Origin: Shewanella jiangmenensis
Lineage (GTDB): Bacteria; Pseudomonadota; Gammaproteobacteria; Enterobacterales; Shewanellaceae
Length of the DNA: 64,000 nucleotides
Reading direction: 5' to 3'
Assembly: GCF_018596335.1 (NCBI RefSeq)
Contig: NZ_JAHEPS010000009.1
Span: 1-64,000 of the forward strand
In this document: piece by piece, positions 32,990 through 44,941 of the stretch
Position numbering within the stretch: the stretch's first letter is position 1
Layout: each line of letters starts with the position of its first letter
The notes under the pieces: generated by a model
Databases searched by the model: none
What the model was told of the DNA's origin: nothing
Seen by the model: the letters and a program-made list of their open reading frames with translations, nothing else
Translations under genes and position numbers: made by a program

Positions 32990-34090
32990 ATGAAATTTTC
33001 GATTGATAGGGATGCGCTGTTAAAGCCGTTGCAGCTGGTGAGCGGTGCGGTAGAAAGACGCCATAACCTGCCGATTCTGGCTAATCTTTTGGTGGAAGTA
33101 AGCGGTCACTCACTTAAGATGACCGGTACAGATTTGGAAGTGGAACTGGTGGGGCAGGCCACGGTTCACGGCGATATTCAGGAAGGCCGCACCACTGTGC
33201 CTGCCAAAAAGCTGCTGGATATCGTTAAGTCACTGCCCGAGCAAACCGAGCTTAAAATCGAGCAGCAGGAAAACAAATGGCTGCTGCGCTGTGGTCGCAG
33301 CCGGTTTTCGCTGGCTACGCTGCCGGCGGAAGAATACCCCAATGTCGAGGCGTTCCGCCCGGACATCGAATTTACCCTCAAGCAGGGCACCCTCAAGTCA
33401 CTGATTGATGCCACTCAGTTTTCGATGGCCAACCAGGACGTGCGTTACTACCTCAATGGTTTGCTGATTGAAACCGAAGGCAATGTGCTGCGCGCCGTGG
33501 CCACCGACGGTCATCGTCTGGCGCTGAGCCATCGTCCGCTCGAAGCCACCCTGCCTGAAAAGCAGGTGATTGTGCCGCGTAAGGGCGTGGTGGAAATGTC
33601 CCGTCTGCTCGACAGCGAAGATCAGGACATCAGCATCGCCATCGGTGACAGTGCGATTCGCGCCACCACTGCCACTGCGGTGTTTACCAGCAAGCTGGTG
33701 GATGGTCGTTTCCCCGATTATCGCCGCGTGCTGCCAAAGGGCGGCGATAAAATCGTGATTGCCAGCCGTAACCAGCTCAAGCAGGCGCTGCTGCGGGCCT
33801 CTATTCTGTCGAACGAGAAGTTCCGTGGTGTGCGGATTCTGCTGGAAGATGGTTTGCTTAAGATCACCGCCAACAACCCCGAGCAGGAAGAAGCGGAAGA
33901 AATCATCGACGTGGATTACAACTCCACCACTCTGGAGATTGGCTTCAACGTCTCTTATCTGCTTGATGTGCTTAACAACCTGCGTTCCGATGAAGTCCGC
34001 GTGACTCTTATCGACAGCAACTCCAGCGCCCTGATTGAAAACCACGTGGAAGAAGACTCCATGTACGTGGTGATGCCGATGAGGCTCTAA
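32990..34090 (+). CDS. dnaN: DNA polymerase III sliding clamp, beta subunit
   Basis: A 366-residue clamp with three repeated clamp domains (about 1-120, 128-244, 245-366). It starts MKFSIDRDALLKPLQLVSGAVERR and ends YVVMPMRL, both as in E. coli DnaN (366 residues). 22 bases after dnaA, in the standard dnaA-dnaN-recF-gyrB order. Confidence 0.98.
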   Translation: MKFSIDRDALLKPLQLVSGAVERRHNLPILANLLVEVSGHSLKMTGTDLEVELVGQATVHGDIQEGRTTVPAKKLLDIVKSLPEQTELKIEQQENKWLLRCGRSRFSLATLPAEEYPNVEAFRPDIEFTLKQGTLKSLIDATQFSMANQDVRYYLNGLLIETEGNVLRAVATDGHRLALSHRPLEATLPEKQVIVPRKGVVEMSRLLDSEDQDISIAIGDSAIRATTATAVFTSKLVDGRFPDYRRVLPKGGDKIVIASRNQLKQALLRASILSNEKFRGVRILLEDGLLKITANNPEQEEAEEIIDVDYNSTTLEIGFNVSYLLDVLNNLRSDEVRVTLIDSNSSALIENHVEEDSMYVVMPMRL

Positions 34091-34118
34091 GACCGTCTGC
34101 TGACGAGTCTTTTTCTGT

Positions 34119-35201
34119 ATGAGCCTCAGCCGTCTGTCTATCGACGCCTTTCGCAATATTGATTCAGCCCAGCTTGCCCCAGGCGCCGGGCTGAATCTCA
34201 TTTATGGCCACAACGGCAGTGGCAAAACCAGTATCCTCGAAGCCATCTATTTCCTCGGCATGGGCCGCTCGTTTCGAAGCCATTTGTCGCAGCGGGTCAT
34301 TCAGAATGATGCCGATGCCCTGACCCTGTTTGCGCTGGCGGCGGGTCAGAACGGCGAGAGCCGCATCGGGCTTAGGCGCCACCGAAATGGCGACACCGAG
34401 GTCAAAATCGACGGTGATAAGGTCAAGCGGCTGTCGCAATTAGCCGAGGCGCTGCCTATTCAGGTGATCACGCCGGAGAGTTTTTCGCTGCTGTTTGAAG
34501 GCCCCGGCGCCAGGCGGCAGTTTATCGATTGGGGCGCCTTTCATGCCTCAAAGCAGTTTCATCTGGCGTGGATGAACACACGGCGGATTTTAAAGCAGCG
34601 AAATCAGCTGCTTAGAGATGGTTCTTCCTACGAGCACATCGCCTTCTGGGACAGGGAATTAATTCGCTATGCCCTTGAAGTGACAGACATAAGAAACCAA
34701 TATGTACACTCGTTAAATGCCGTGCTTAAGGGTATAATCGGGGAGTTTTTACCCGATGCAGATGTACGGGTTTCTTTCACCCGGGGCTGGGACAGCAAAA
34801 CGGAACTTTCCGACCTGCTGCAGACTCAGTATCCACGGGACTTAGCCATGGGCCATACGGTCAGTGGTCCCCACAAGGCAGACCTTCGCTTGCGGGTGGG
34901 CAATTTGCCCGCTCAGGATGCGCTGTCCCGTGGGCAATTGAAGTTGTTGGTGTGTGCCTTGCGGATTGCGCAGGGTAAATTGCTTAAACAACAAATAGAT
35001 AAACACAGCATCTATCTGGTGGACGACTTGCCCTCCGAGCTGGATGCGAAACACAGGCAACTGTTGCTAAAAGAGCTTATCGACACCGGTGCACAGCTGT
35101 TTGTGACCGCCATCGAGCCTGCGGCAATTGTGGATTCCTTGCCTGTGCCCCCCGACAGGATGTTTCACGTACAGGCCGGCCGGGTAACAGAGACTAAATA
35201 A
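34119..35201 (+). CDS. recF: DNA replication and repair ATPase RecF
   Basis: A 360-residue SMC-like ATPase that loads RecA at gaps together with RecO and RecR. P-loop [23 protein letters not shown] (about 30-52). The ABC signature region [18 protein letters not shown] and Walker [13 protein letters not shown] lie near 270-315. Length is close to the family norm (357). Confidence 0.97.
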   Translation: MSLSRLSIDAFRNIDSAQLAPGAGLNLIYGHNGSGKTSILEAIYFLGMGRSFRSHLSQRVIQNDADALTLFALAAGQNGESRIGLRRHRNGDTEVKIDGDKVKRLSQLAEALPIQVITPESFSLLFEGPGARRQFIDWGAFHASKQFHLAWMNTRRILKQRNQLLRDGSSYEHIAFWDRELIRYALEVTDIRNQYVHSLNAVLKGIIGEFLPDADVRVSFTRGWDSKTELSDLLQTQYPRDLAMGHTVSGPHKADLRLRVGNLPAQDALSRGQLKLLVCALRIAQGKLLKQQIDKHSIYLVDDLPSELDAKHRQLLLKELIDTGAQLFVTAIEPAAIVDSLPVPPDRMFHVQAGRVTETK

Positions 35202-37712
<2,511 letters not shown>

Positions 37713-37728
37713 GCGACTGTTCAATATG

Positions 37729-37758
37729 AAAAAAGGGAAAGCATTGCTTTCCCTTTTT
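37729..37758 (+). terminator. Intrinsic terminator after gyrB
   Basis: A-rich lead, GGGAAAGC, loop ATT, GCTTTCCC-T5, 17 bases past the gyrB stop. It closes the dnaA-gyrB cluster. Confidence 0.9.
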
Positions 37759-37841
37759 GCTTTCTGATGTTTCGTATCCAGAGCAAGCTTGGCTTCTAGC
37801 TTTGTTTCATTGGCACAGCGCCGCAGTGTGTTGCCGCCTTA

Positions 37842-38060
37842 TCAGCGTCCGGCGTTAACCAGCTCAATAATCCGCTGTGCTTTTTCGAAGTGATCCAGCC
37901 TGTGGGTGTGGATCCACCAGGTCGCGGCTTCCATCAACAGCTCCGGGTCGTCATTTTTGTTGGCAAAAAACGCATAAAAAGAGACCCCGACCTGCTCGCC
38001 TTTCTGGGCGATTTTCTTCTGGCAAACCGTGATTATCTTTTCCCGCAGTGAATTTCGCAT
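37842..38060 (-). CDS. Small conserved protein (DUF6500-like), unknown function
   Basis: A 72-residue soluble protein: MRNSLREKIITVCQKKIAQKG, then VGVSFYAFFANKNDDPELLMEAATWWI, HRLDHFEKAQRI. I believe this is the DUF6500 pattern but am not certain of the number. The ATG at 38060 has a strong GAGGAAGG site, so the 24-codon longer reading to 38132 is rejected. Convergent with gyrB. Confidence 0.75.
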   Translation of the reverse strand: MRNSLREKIITVCQKKIAQKGEQVGVSFYAFFANKNDDPELLMEAATWWIHTHRLDHFEKAQRIIELVNAGR

Positions 38061-38221
38061 CGCACCTTCCTCAGTAAAGCACTCATTGTAAACCCGCCCA
38101 TCGCTTTGGCTTTCAAGGTTTGCAGCCGTCATTTTTGACCAGAAAAACTGCGCAAAATGTGTGGGTTTGTAAGCAGTTATTTCTATTAAAACAAGGAGTT
38201 TACCCGAGCTTCGCTGCTTGT

Positions 38222-38248
38222 TGTCACGGGATTGTCATTCCAGTGTCA
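38222..38248 (+). promoter_or_regulatory. Three helically phased TGTCA repeats upstream of the TonB receptor
   Basis: TGTCA occurs at 38222-38226, 38233-38237 and 38244-38248, an exact 11-base period. The array is about 112 bases before the receptor ATG, within the 299-base gap 38061-38359, which otherwise shows no gene. It looks like a tandem activator or repressor site. Confidence 0.45.
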
Positions 38249-38359
38249 AATCGCGTAGAAAAATACCAATGCCGGCCAAAATAGTACCGCCCAAGGCTTG
38301 GCTATCCCTGTAAGTTACCTGAAGAAAAAAACAACACCCAACAACAGGGAAGCAAAAAC

Positions 38360-41005
38360 ATGTTCAATCAACGGATTTTTAAAACATCCCTTCTGGCCGT
38401 GTGCGTGGGTCAGGCGCTGGCGGGCGTGAGTGTGCACGCTGTCGAAGCGGAAGGTCAGGCGGCAGCAGAAAACATGGAAGTGATCGAAGTGCGCGGTATT
38501 CGCCGCTCGGTCGAAGCTTCGATGAACACCAAACGCTTTGCCAACGCCGTGGTGGACGCGGTCACGGCCGAAGACATCGGCAAGTTTCCCGATAAAAACA
38601 TCGGTGATGCGCTGCAGCGGATTTCCGGCGTGTCGGTTGACCGCCAGTACGGTGAAGTGAGCGGCGTAACCATTCGCGGTACCGCACCTGAGCACACCCG
38701 TATTTTGCTTAACGGTCAGACCGTTGCCAGCACGTCCTGGTACGATTTGGGCCCGGCGACCCGTACCTTTAACATGGAGCTTTTATCTGCTGAGCAGGTG
38801 GCCGGTGTTGAAGTGTACAAGACCCCGGAAGCCTCGATGGAAGAGGGTGCACTTGGTGGTACCGTTAACCTGAAAACCCGTAAGCCGCTGGATTTGGATG
38901 CCCATACCTATCAGGTGTCGGGCGAGCTGTCGCAAAGCAGCCTGTACGATGATACCAAGCCAAGCTATTCCTTTCTGGGCAGCTGGAAAGATGACGATTC
39001 CAAATGGGGTATCCTGGGTGCCTACTCGGTGGAAGAAATCGTTGATGGCCGCCATGTGCTCGAATCCCTGTCGGGCTATTATGAATATTTCCCGAAAAAC
39101 ACCGGCACAGGTCAGGAGTCCACCGTGGGCGCCTGGGGTATTGGCTCACAGGCGTTCAAGGCCGAGCGTGAGCGTACCAGCAGCCAGGTAACATTACAGT
39201 TTGCCCCAACAGAATCCCTTGATTTCACATTGGATTATTTCGCCTTTGAGCTGGATAACCCGCACGTAAACCACAACTTCCTCACCATTGGTGCCCGTGG
39301 CGCAGGTGCCAGCGACGTGGTTAACAACAGCAAGGGCGGCACCGAAAAGGCCACCATCAAGCCGGGTTATGCCTCTATCATTTACAACCCTGTGGTGCGC
39401 AATGCAGTCAACATGCAGTCTGACGTGCTGAACCTCTCAGGCAAATACAGCGGCGACACCTTTGAGCTGTCGGGCGTGATTGGCCGTTCTACCTCTGAAG
39501 GCGGCACCCAGGGCGGCGCGTCGAGCTGGTGGATCCCGGCAACCGACGACGGTGACCGCATTGGCGATCCGGCTTTCCCCAATGGTCAGGGCGGCACAGA
39601 TGGCGGCTTCACTTACGATGCCACCGGCCCGTATCAGGTGTGGCTGACGAGCCTTGATGCCACCGATGCCAGCCAGCTTAAGTTTGCTCAGGAAGCCAAC
39701 TACGAAACCACGGTGCAGGATCACGACGTGACCTACGCCCAGCTGGATTTCAGCCTGCCGCTGGATGGCGACTTCTTCAATAAGCTCGAAGCGGGTGTGA
39801 AGTACAACACCAGTGACTTTGAGCGCGTTGCCTTTAACCGTAACCCCAAAGAAGTTATCGGTTTTGTACCAAACGGCAACTTCTCCAACTGGAGCGGCGG
39901 CGTGTTCAACGGCCTGCACAGCCAGAGCAGCGGCCATACGCTTAACTCTTACGCTTATCTGGATACCGACAAGTGGTGGGCCTTTATCAGCGACAAATAC
40001 GCCAAGGGCGAGCTGGTGGAAGTGGCCAACTTCGGCAACACCTTCACCGTATCGGAAGACATGCTGGCGCTGTATGTGCAGACCGATTTCAGCGGTGAAA
40101 ACTTCCGCGGTAACATGGGCCTGCGTTACATAGATACCGACCAGACCTCGTCTGGCTACACCCGTAACGGCGCTGCCGTGTCGCCCTTTGAAGAAGATGC
40201 CAGCTACGACAATTGGCTGCCGAGCATCAACTTTGCCTACGACCTCAGCGATGACCTGATCCTGCGTGCCGGCGCCTCCAGCGTGATGTCACGGGTCAAC
40301 TACAGCGACCTGAACCCGGGTCTGGCCATCGAGGCCAACTTCGGCTCTGCCAGCGGCGGTAACCCCTTCCTCAAACCTTACGAAGCCGATCAGGCCGATT
40401 TGGGTCTTGAGTGGTACTTTACCGAGTCATCCATGGCATCGGCCGCCATGTTCTACAAAGATATCAGCAACATGGTCTACAGCACTCAAACCGTTGAGTA
40501 TGTGCAGGGCTGTGGTCCGACTGAGCCTGAGTGGAACAAGTGCCGGGTGACCAAGCCCCAGAGCGGCGGCGACGGTGAAGTGCTGGGCGTAGAGCTGCAG
40601 CTGCAGCACAACTTCGATAACGGCTTTGGCTTTATCAGCAACTACACCTATGTCGACAGCGAAACAGTCACCCCGGGTGGCGACACCCAGATGGTGCCGG
40701 GCGTATCCGAAAACACCTTCAACACCACAGTGTTTTTTGAAAACGACTACATCAGTACCCGCGTCGCCTACAACTGGCGCTCTGAGTACATAGGTGTTGG
40801 CAGCGTGCAGAACGTACTCAACGACAGCTATCAGCAGGTCGATGCGTCCATCATCTGGCACGCCATGGAAAACCTCGATATCAGCCTCGAAGGGGTTAAC
40901 CTGACCAATGAAGTGATCCAGTCCTATGATGTGAATTATGGCCTGACCCAAAACACCATCGAGTTTGGTTCACGCTACTATCTGGGCGCGGCTTATCGCT
41001 TCTGA
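38360..41005 (+). CDS. TonB-dependent receptor of the sugar locus
   Basis: An 881-residue outer-membrane receptor. It has a signal peptide (1-27), a TonB-box-like MEVIEVRGIRRSVEAS, then a plug with DAVTAEDIGKFPDKNIGDALQRISGVSV, RGTAPEHTRILLNGQTVASTSW and VEVYKTPEASMEEGALGGTVNLKTRKP. The barrel is large and ends GAAYRF. The FPDKN-plus-TPEA plug pattern is common in carbohydrate-related TonB receptors of Alteromonadales, Xanthomonas and Caulobacter. With GH20, MFS and ROK genes next door, an N-acetylhexosamine oligosaccharide is the likely cargo (inference). No Fur box was seen. GGGAAG ribosome site. Confidence 0.9.
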   Translation: MFNQRIFKTSLLAVCVGQALAGVSVHAVEAEGQAAAENMEVIEVRGIRRSVEASMNTKRFANAVVDAVTAEDIGKFPDKNIGDALQRISGVSVDRQYGEVSGVTIRGTAPEHTRILLNGQTVASTSWYDLGPATRTFNMELLSAEQVAGVEVYKTPEASMEEGALGGTVNLKTRKPLDLDAHTYQVSGELSQSSLYDDTKPSYSFLGSWKDDDSKWGILGAYSVEEIVDGRHVLESLSGYYEYFPKNTGTGQESTVGAWGIGSQAFKAERERTSSQVTLQFAPTESLDFTLDYFAFELDNPHVNHNFLTIGARGAGASDVVNNSKGGTEKATIKPGYASIIYNPVVRNAVNMQSDVLNLSGKYSGDTFELSGVIGRSTSEGGTQGGASSWWIPATDDGDRIGDPAFPNGQGGTDGGFTYDATGPYQVWLTSLDATDASQLKFAQEANYETTVQDHDVTYAQLDFSLPLDGDFFNKLEAGVKYNTSDFERVAFNRNPKEVIGFVPNGNFSNWSGGVFNGLHSQSSGHTLNSYAYLDTDKWWAFISDKYAKGELVEVANFGNTFTVSEDMLALYVQTDFSGENFRGNMGLRYIDTDQTSSGYTRNGAAVSPFEEDASYDNWLPSINFAYDLSDDLILRAGASSVMSRVNYSDLNPGLAIEANFGSASGGNPFLKPYEADQADLGLEWYFTESSMASAAMFYKDISNMVYSTQTVEYVQGCGPTEPEWNKCRVTKPQSGGDGEVLGVELQLQHNFDNGFGFISNYTYVDSETVTPGGDTQMVPGVSENTFNTTVFFENDYISTRVAYNWRSEYIGVGSVQNVLNDSYQQVDASIIWHAMENLDISLEGVNLTNEVIQSYDVNYGLTQNTIEFGSRYYLGAAYRF

Positions 41006-41018
41006 TAACAGGTAGTTA

Positions 41019-41053
41019 CAAAGAGCCGATCCTGTATCGGCTCTTTGTTTTTT
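41019..41053 (+). terminator. Intrinsic terminator after the TonB receptor
   Basis: CAAAGAGCCGAT pairs with ATCGGCTCTTTG around a 5-nt loop, then T6. Twelve-base-pair stem, 13 bases past the stop. It should limit readthrough to the halogenase-like gene. Confidence 0.88.
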
Positions 41054-41093
41054 CTGCGAAAAGTGTTTCAAACCAATGCAATCGGAGAGCCGG

Positions 41094-42539
41094 ATGGAGC
41101 AAGCAGATGTGCTGATTGTGGGCGGTGGCAGTGCCGGCTGGATGGCCGCAGCGCTGTGCAGCAGCCAAAAGCCGCACTGGCGTATCACGCTGGTGGAGTC
41201 AGAGCGGCTTGGCACTATTGGCGTGGGCGAAGGCTCTACGCCGCACTTTGGCAGGCTGATGGCAAGCCTTGGCCTGAGCGAAGCCGAGTGGATGCCCGCC
41301 TGTGATGCCAGCTACAAGAGCGGCATCGATTTTGTGAATTGGGGCGGCGATGGTCAGCGCTACTTTCATCCGTTTCTTACGCCGATGGATGTGCGTAGCG
41401 CCGAAGTGTTCTTTCATGCCGCCAATGCCCGCCGCCGAGGCCGTGGCAGCTGGACGGCGCCGGACGGGTTTTTTCTTGCCAGCACTCTGGCGCGTCACGG
41501 TTTAACGCCAAAGCCGCACACGCCGCTGCCGGCGGCGCTGGAATACGGCTATCACTTTGATGCGCTTAAGCTCGCGGCGCTGCTGCGCGGCTACGCCGAA
41601 AAGCGTGGGGCGGTGCGTATTGCCGCCGAGGTGGTCGATGTCAGCCTTGGCGATAATGGCGAGGTAACGGCGCTGCGGTTAAATGATGGCCGGCAACTGT
41701 CGGCGCGCCATTACATCGATGCCAGCGGCTTTGCCGCGCGCTTGATAGGCGAGGCTCTCAAGGTGCCGTTTGAATCCTTCGATGACAAGTTGCTGTGCGA
41801 CAGCGCAGTAACGGTGGCAACGCCGCCCAGGCCGGATAAAAGCCATACCCGCGCCGAAGCCTTAAGCTGCGGCTGGATGTGGCAAATTCCGCTGCCAAGC
41901 CGCACCGGCAATGGCTACGTGTACAGTCGCCGTCACTGCTCGAGCGCCGAGGCGGCCAATGAACTGACCACGCGGCTTGGGCTGGCACCGGATACCCCGG
42001 TCAGGCATCTGTCGATGCAGGTGGGGATGCGCAGCCGCTGCTGGCAGGGCAATGTGCTGGCACTTGGGCTGGCGCAGGGCTTTGTCGAGCCGCTGGAGGC
42101 GACCTCACTGATGGTCACCCAGTTCACGCTGGAGCAGTTTTTACAGCGGGTGGATAGGCCAGAAGATGACCTTCAGGCCGGATTTAACCGCCAGTGGCGC
42201 ACTTTGATGCACGGCATAGTGGATTACATTCAGGCCCACTATCTCTGCGCCAGGCGCCGCGACAGCCAGTTTTGGCGCGAGGCATCGGCCACAGCGGCAA
42301 GCGCGCTGTTGCAGCAGTTGCTCGATACCTGGCGCAGCGGCGGTGATATCGATGCGCTGATGCACGCAAACGACAATCAGCTCGCCTATTTTCGCCCGTC
42401 CTGGTATGCCTTGCTGGCGGGGCTCGATGACAGAGACACAGGCCTTAACATGGCATTTCAGGGGCCGGAAGAGGCTATGCTGCGCGCCGCTGCCGATTCG
42501 CGCTGGCAACTGTTGCAGCGGCACTTTTTAACGCCTTAG
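41094..42539 (+). CDS. Tryptophan-halogenase-family flavoprotein
   Basis: A 481-residue FAD protein. It shows GGGSAGWMAAAL (dinucleotide binding), the halogenase signature WMWQIP (WxWxIP), a Lys in DASYKSGIDFVNW aligning with catalytic Lys79 of PrnA, and a Glu in GFVEPLEAT aligning with PrnA Glu346 (alignment by eye from memory). So the halogenation residues look intact. Such genes often sit beside TonB receptors in glycan loci, where substrates are unknown. The ATG at 41094, with GGAG ahead, is preferred to the ATG at 41076. Confidence 0.88.
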   Translation: MEQADVLIVGGGSAGWMAAALCSSQKPHWRITLVESERLGTIGVGEGSTPHFGRLMASLGLSEAEWMPACDASYKSGIDFVNWGGDGQRYFHPFLTPMDVRSAEVFFHAANARRRGRGSWTAPDGFFLASTLARHGLTPKPHTPLPAALEYGYHFDALKLAALLRGYAEKRGAVRIAAEVVDVSLGDNGEVTALRLNDGRQLSARHYIDASGFAARLIGEALKVPFESFDDKLLCDSAVTVATPPRPDKSHTRAEALSCGWMWQIPLPSRTGNGYVYSRRHCSSAEAANELTTRLGLAPDTPVRHLSMQVGMRSRCWQGNVLALGLAQGFVEPLEATSLMVTQFTLEQFLQRVDRPEDDLQAGFNRQWRTLMHGIVDYIQAHYLCARRRDSQFWREASATAASALLQQLLDTWRSGGDIDALMHANDNQLAYFRPSWYALLAGLDDRDTGLNMAFQGPEEAMLRAAADSRWQLLQRHFLTP

Positions 42540-42604
42540 CGCAGTTTTATTGGTGACGGGTTTATTGATGACCGATTCGCTTGACTGTGCGTGTGCGCGG
42601 CGGC

Positions 42605-43471
42605 TTAAATCGCCGCCGGTTTACCGCGAAAACGCTGCCTGAACTGGCTCGGCTGTATGCCTTTTAACTGCAAAAAGCGCCGGTTGAAGTTGGACAGGTT
42701 GTTGAAACCGCACTGATCGCTGATGGCCGAAATCGGGCTTTGCTGAGTGATAAGCAGCTTGCACGCCTTGGCGATACGCAGCTGATTGATAAATTCAGTG
42801 AGGGTTTTTTCGGTGCGCTTTTTAAAGAAGCGATGGAAATGATTGGTGCTCATGTGGGCGAGGCGCGCCAGCTCCTGCGCGTTTAAGTCGTTGGTGTAGT
42901 TATCATAAATATACTCGATCACCCTATCGAGTTTTTTCACCGCGTATTCCTGTTTGCCGCTGTTGGCGTACAGGGTGCTTGAGAGGGCGCAGGCCTCGCT
43001 GTCGGCAAGCATCAGCTCAAGCAGCTGCAGCAACAGCAGCAGACGCCGGTAGGGCGATGCCTGTTCCATCGACTGAAACAGCGGCAGCGCCGCCCTGGCC
43101 GAGGCGTCACTGAACAGCAGACCACGGCCGGCACGTTCAAGCAAACTCCCCAGCACCGCCAACTCAGGTTGTTCGGTCAGCTGCTGATGCAGCCAGGCGG
43201 CGGGAATTTGCGCCACATATACCGTTTGCGGCGTATCACTGAGTTTGGATTGCCAGGCGTGGGGCATGTCGGGGCCAATCAGCACCAGATCCCACTCATG
43301 GTACTGGCCTATGTGATCGCCCATGTACCTGAGCCCCTGGCCGCCGAGGGTAAGGCAGATTTCGTATTCGGGGTGATAGTGCCAGTTGAATTCCATTTCC
43401 TGCCAGTCGTAGCGGCAAAAACGCCAGGAGCTGTTTTCGTCGGGCAATACCTTTTCACACAAGGGCTTCAT
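42605..43471 (-). CDS. AraC-family regulator of the sugar locus
   Basis: A 288-residue regulator. The N-terminal cupin sensor domain carries WHYHPEYEICLTLGGQGLRYMGDHIG (about 30-55). The C-terminal double helix-turn-helix spans about 185-285 (LNAQELARLAHMSTNHFHRFFKKRTEKTLTEFINQLRIAKACKLL, ISAISDQCGFNNLSNFNRRF). GAGGAG precedes the ATG. Divergent from the MFS-ROK-GH20 genes, so it is probably their sugar-responsive activator. Confidence 0.92.
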   Translation of the reverse strand: MKPLCEKVLPDENSSWRFCRYDWQEMEFNWHYHPEYEICLTLGGQGLRYMGDHIGQYHEWDLVLIGPDMPHAWQSKLSDTPQTVYVAQIPAAWLHQQLTEQPELAVLGSLLERAGRGLLFSDASARAALPLFQSMEQASPYRRLLLLLQLLELMLADSEACALSSTLYANSGKQEYAVKKLDRVIEYIYDNYTNDLNAQELARLAHMSTNHFHRFFKKRTEKTLTEFINQLRIAKACKLLITQQSPISAISDQCGFNNLSNFNRRFLQLKGIQPSQFRQRFRGKPAAI

Positions 43472-43555
43472 TCCTTGAACTCCTCAGTCGGAAACCTCGT
43501 CTTTACCGCCAGCTAAATTAGCCAGAATGCCATTGTGCTGTCGATAGGACCTTAT

Positions 43556-43672
43556 GGTGATACCCATCTCGCCTTGGCTGATACTTTTCTCTTATTCGTC
43601 GTGATGAAGGCGGCTTTTGCGGCTCGGTGCTGCTGGTTGAAAAGTACCGATAGAGGTGGCGTGGGTATCACC
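43556..43672. promoter_or_regulatory. Paired inverted GGTGATACCCA elements between araC and the MFS gene
   Basis: GGTGATACCCA (43556-43566) and its exact reverse complement TGGGTATCACC (43662-43672) are 95 bases apart in the 255-base divergent promoter region. That region shows no gene. The copies may be operator half-sites for loop formation by the AraC regulator, or long-range pairing in a leader RNA. Confidence 0.5.
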
Positions 43673-43726
43673 TATGCCCGGTTGCCGGGCCCACAATAGG
43701 GAAAAATAACCAATGCGGACGCCATC

Positions 43727-44941
43727 TTGAATAACCGTATCCTCGTGCTTTATGCGCTGTGCACCTTTTTTGTGATTTCCCTTATCACCAACAGCATGGG
43801 GCCGATTTTCCCGGCCCTGATTGAAAGCTATGACATAGGTCTGACCCTGGCCGGATTGTTTCCGTTTGCCTTTTTTATCGCCTACGGGGTGATGTCGGTG
43901 CCGGCGGGCATGCTGGTGGAGGCGTTTGGCGAGAAGCGGGTGATGCTGCTTGCCTTTGCGCTGGCGGCATCGGGCTCGGCGCTGTTTTATCTGCTGCCGA
44001 CCTTCACCGTGGCCATGGTGAGTTTGTTTTGTATTGGCGCGGGTATGAGTTTGCTGCAGGTGGCCATTAACCCCTTGCTGCGGGAGGCGGCCGGTGCCGG
44101 GCATTTTGCCTTTTTCTCTGTGCTGGCCCAGCTTGCCTTTGGCGGCGCGGCAACACTGGCGCCAATGATTTATCAGCACATAGCGGCGACTTCGCCAAGT
44201 GGCGGCTGGATTGGCATGTATGGTCTGTTTGCGCTGGTGGCGGCGCTGATGTTGCTGCTGACGCTGGCGGTGCCGATAAAGCGCCTTGAACTAAACCAGA
44301 GCGAGCGCGTTGGCAGCTGGCAAAAACACAAGGCGCTGTTTGCCGATGCCACAGTGCGTAAATTCTTTTTCGCCATCGCCGCTTACGTGGCGTTGGAGCA
44401 GGGCATTGCCAATGCCATCGCGGTGTTTCTTGAGCGATACCACGGCCTTGATCCGGTTGCGGTTGGCGCGTCTGTGGTCAGCGATTTTTGGCTCTACATG
44501 ACCCTTGGGTGCCTGCTCGGACTTGGGCTGCTTAAGTTTATCGACAGCCAGAAATTACTGCTTGTATTTGCCCTGGGGGCGCTGGGAACTTTCCTCGCCG
44601 CCGTCTGGGGAGGAAGCCAACTGTCAGTCATCTGTTTCCCATTGGTTGGCTTCTTTATTTCTATCATGTGGTCGGTGATTTTTTCGCTGGCACTCAATTC
44701 CCGCACAGAGGATCACGGCGCCTTTGCCGGCATCCTTTGCAGCGGCATTATCGGCGGCGCTTTGATTTCGCCGCTGGTGGGTTTGGTTACTGAATCGATT
44801 GGCAGCCTGCAACTGGGGCTGATGCTGTTGCTGTTGCCGCTTGGCTTTATCGCCTGGGTCGCGGCCAGCGCCAAACCTTTGGTTCGTAACATTACTTTTA
44901 TCAAAACAGGACAAGCGTCGGAGCAAGGGCGGGTTTCATGA
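43727..44941 (+). CDS. MFS sugar permease (FucP/NagP-like)
   Basis: A 404-residue, 12-helix major facilitator. Resembles the fucose/glucose-galactose/GlcNAc permease branch: N-terminal LITNSMGPIFPALIESYDIGL, PAGMLVEAFGEKRVM loop, GAGMSLLQVAINPLLREAAG, and SIMWSVIFSLALNS in helix 10. It should import the freed monosaccharide by proton symport. The start is uncertain: TTG at 43727 is the first usable codon after an in-frame stop at 43697. A 5-codon ATG mini-frame at 43713 ends TGA overlapping this TTG. It overlaps the kinase gene by ATGA. Confidence 0.85.
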   Translation: MNNRILVLYALCTFFVISLITNSMGPIFPALIESYDIGLTLAGLFPFAFFIAYGVMSVPAGMLVEAFGEKRVMLLAFALAASGSALFYLLPTFTVAMVSLFCIGAGMSLLQVAINPLLREAAGAGHFAFFSVLAQLAFGGAATLAPMIYQHIAATSPSGGWIGMYGLFALVAALMLLLTLAVPIKRLELNQSERVGSWQKHKALFADATVRKFFFAIAAYVALEQGIANAIAVFLERYHGLDPVAVGASVVSDFWLYMTLGCLLGLGLLKFIDSQKLLLVFALGALGTFLAAVWGGSQLSVICFPLVGFFISIMWSVIFSLALNSRTEDHGAFAGILCSGIIGGALISPLVGLVTESIGSLQLGLMLLLLPLGFIAWVAASAKPLVRNITFIKTGQASEQGRVS

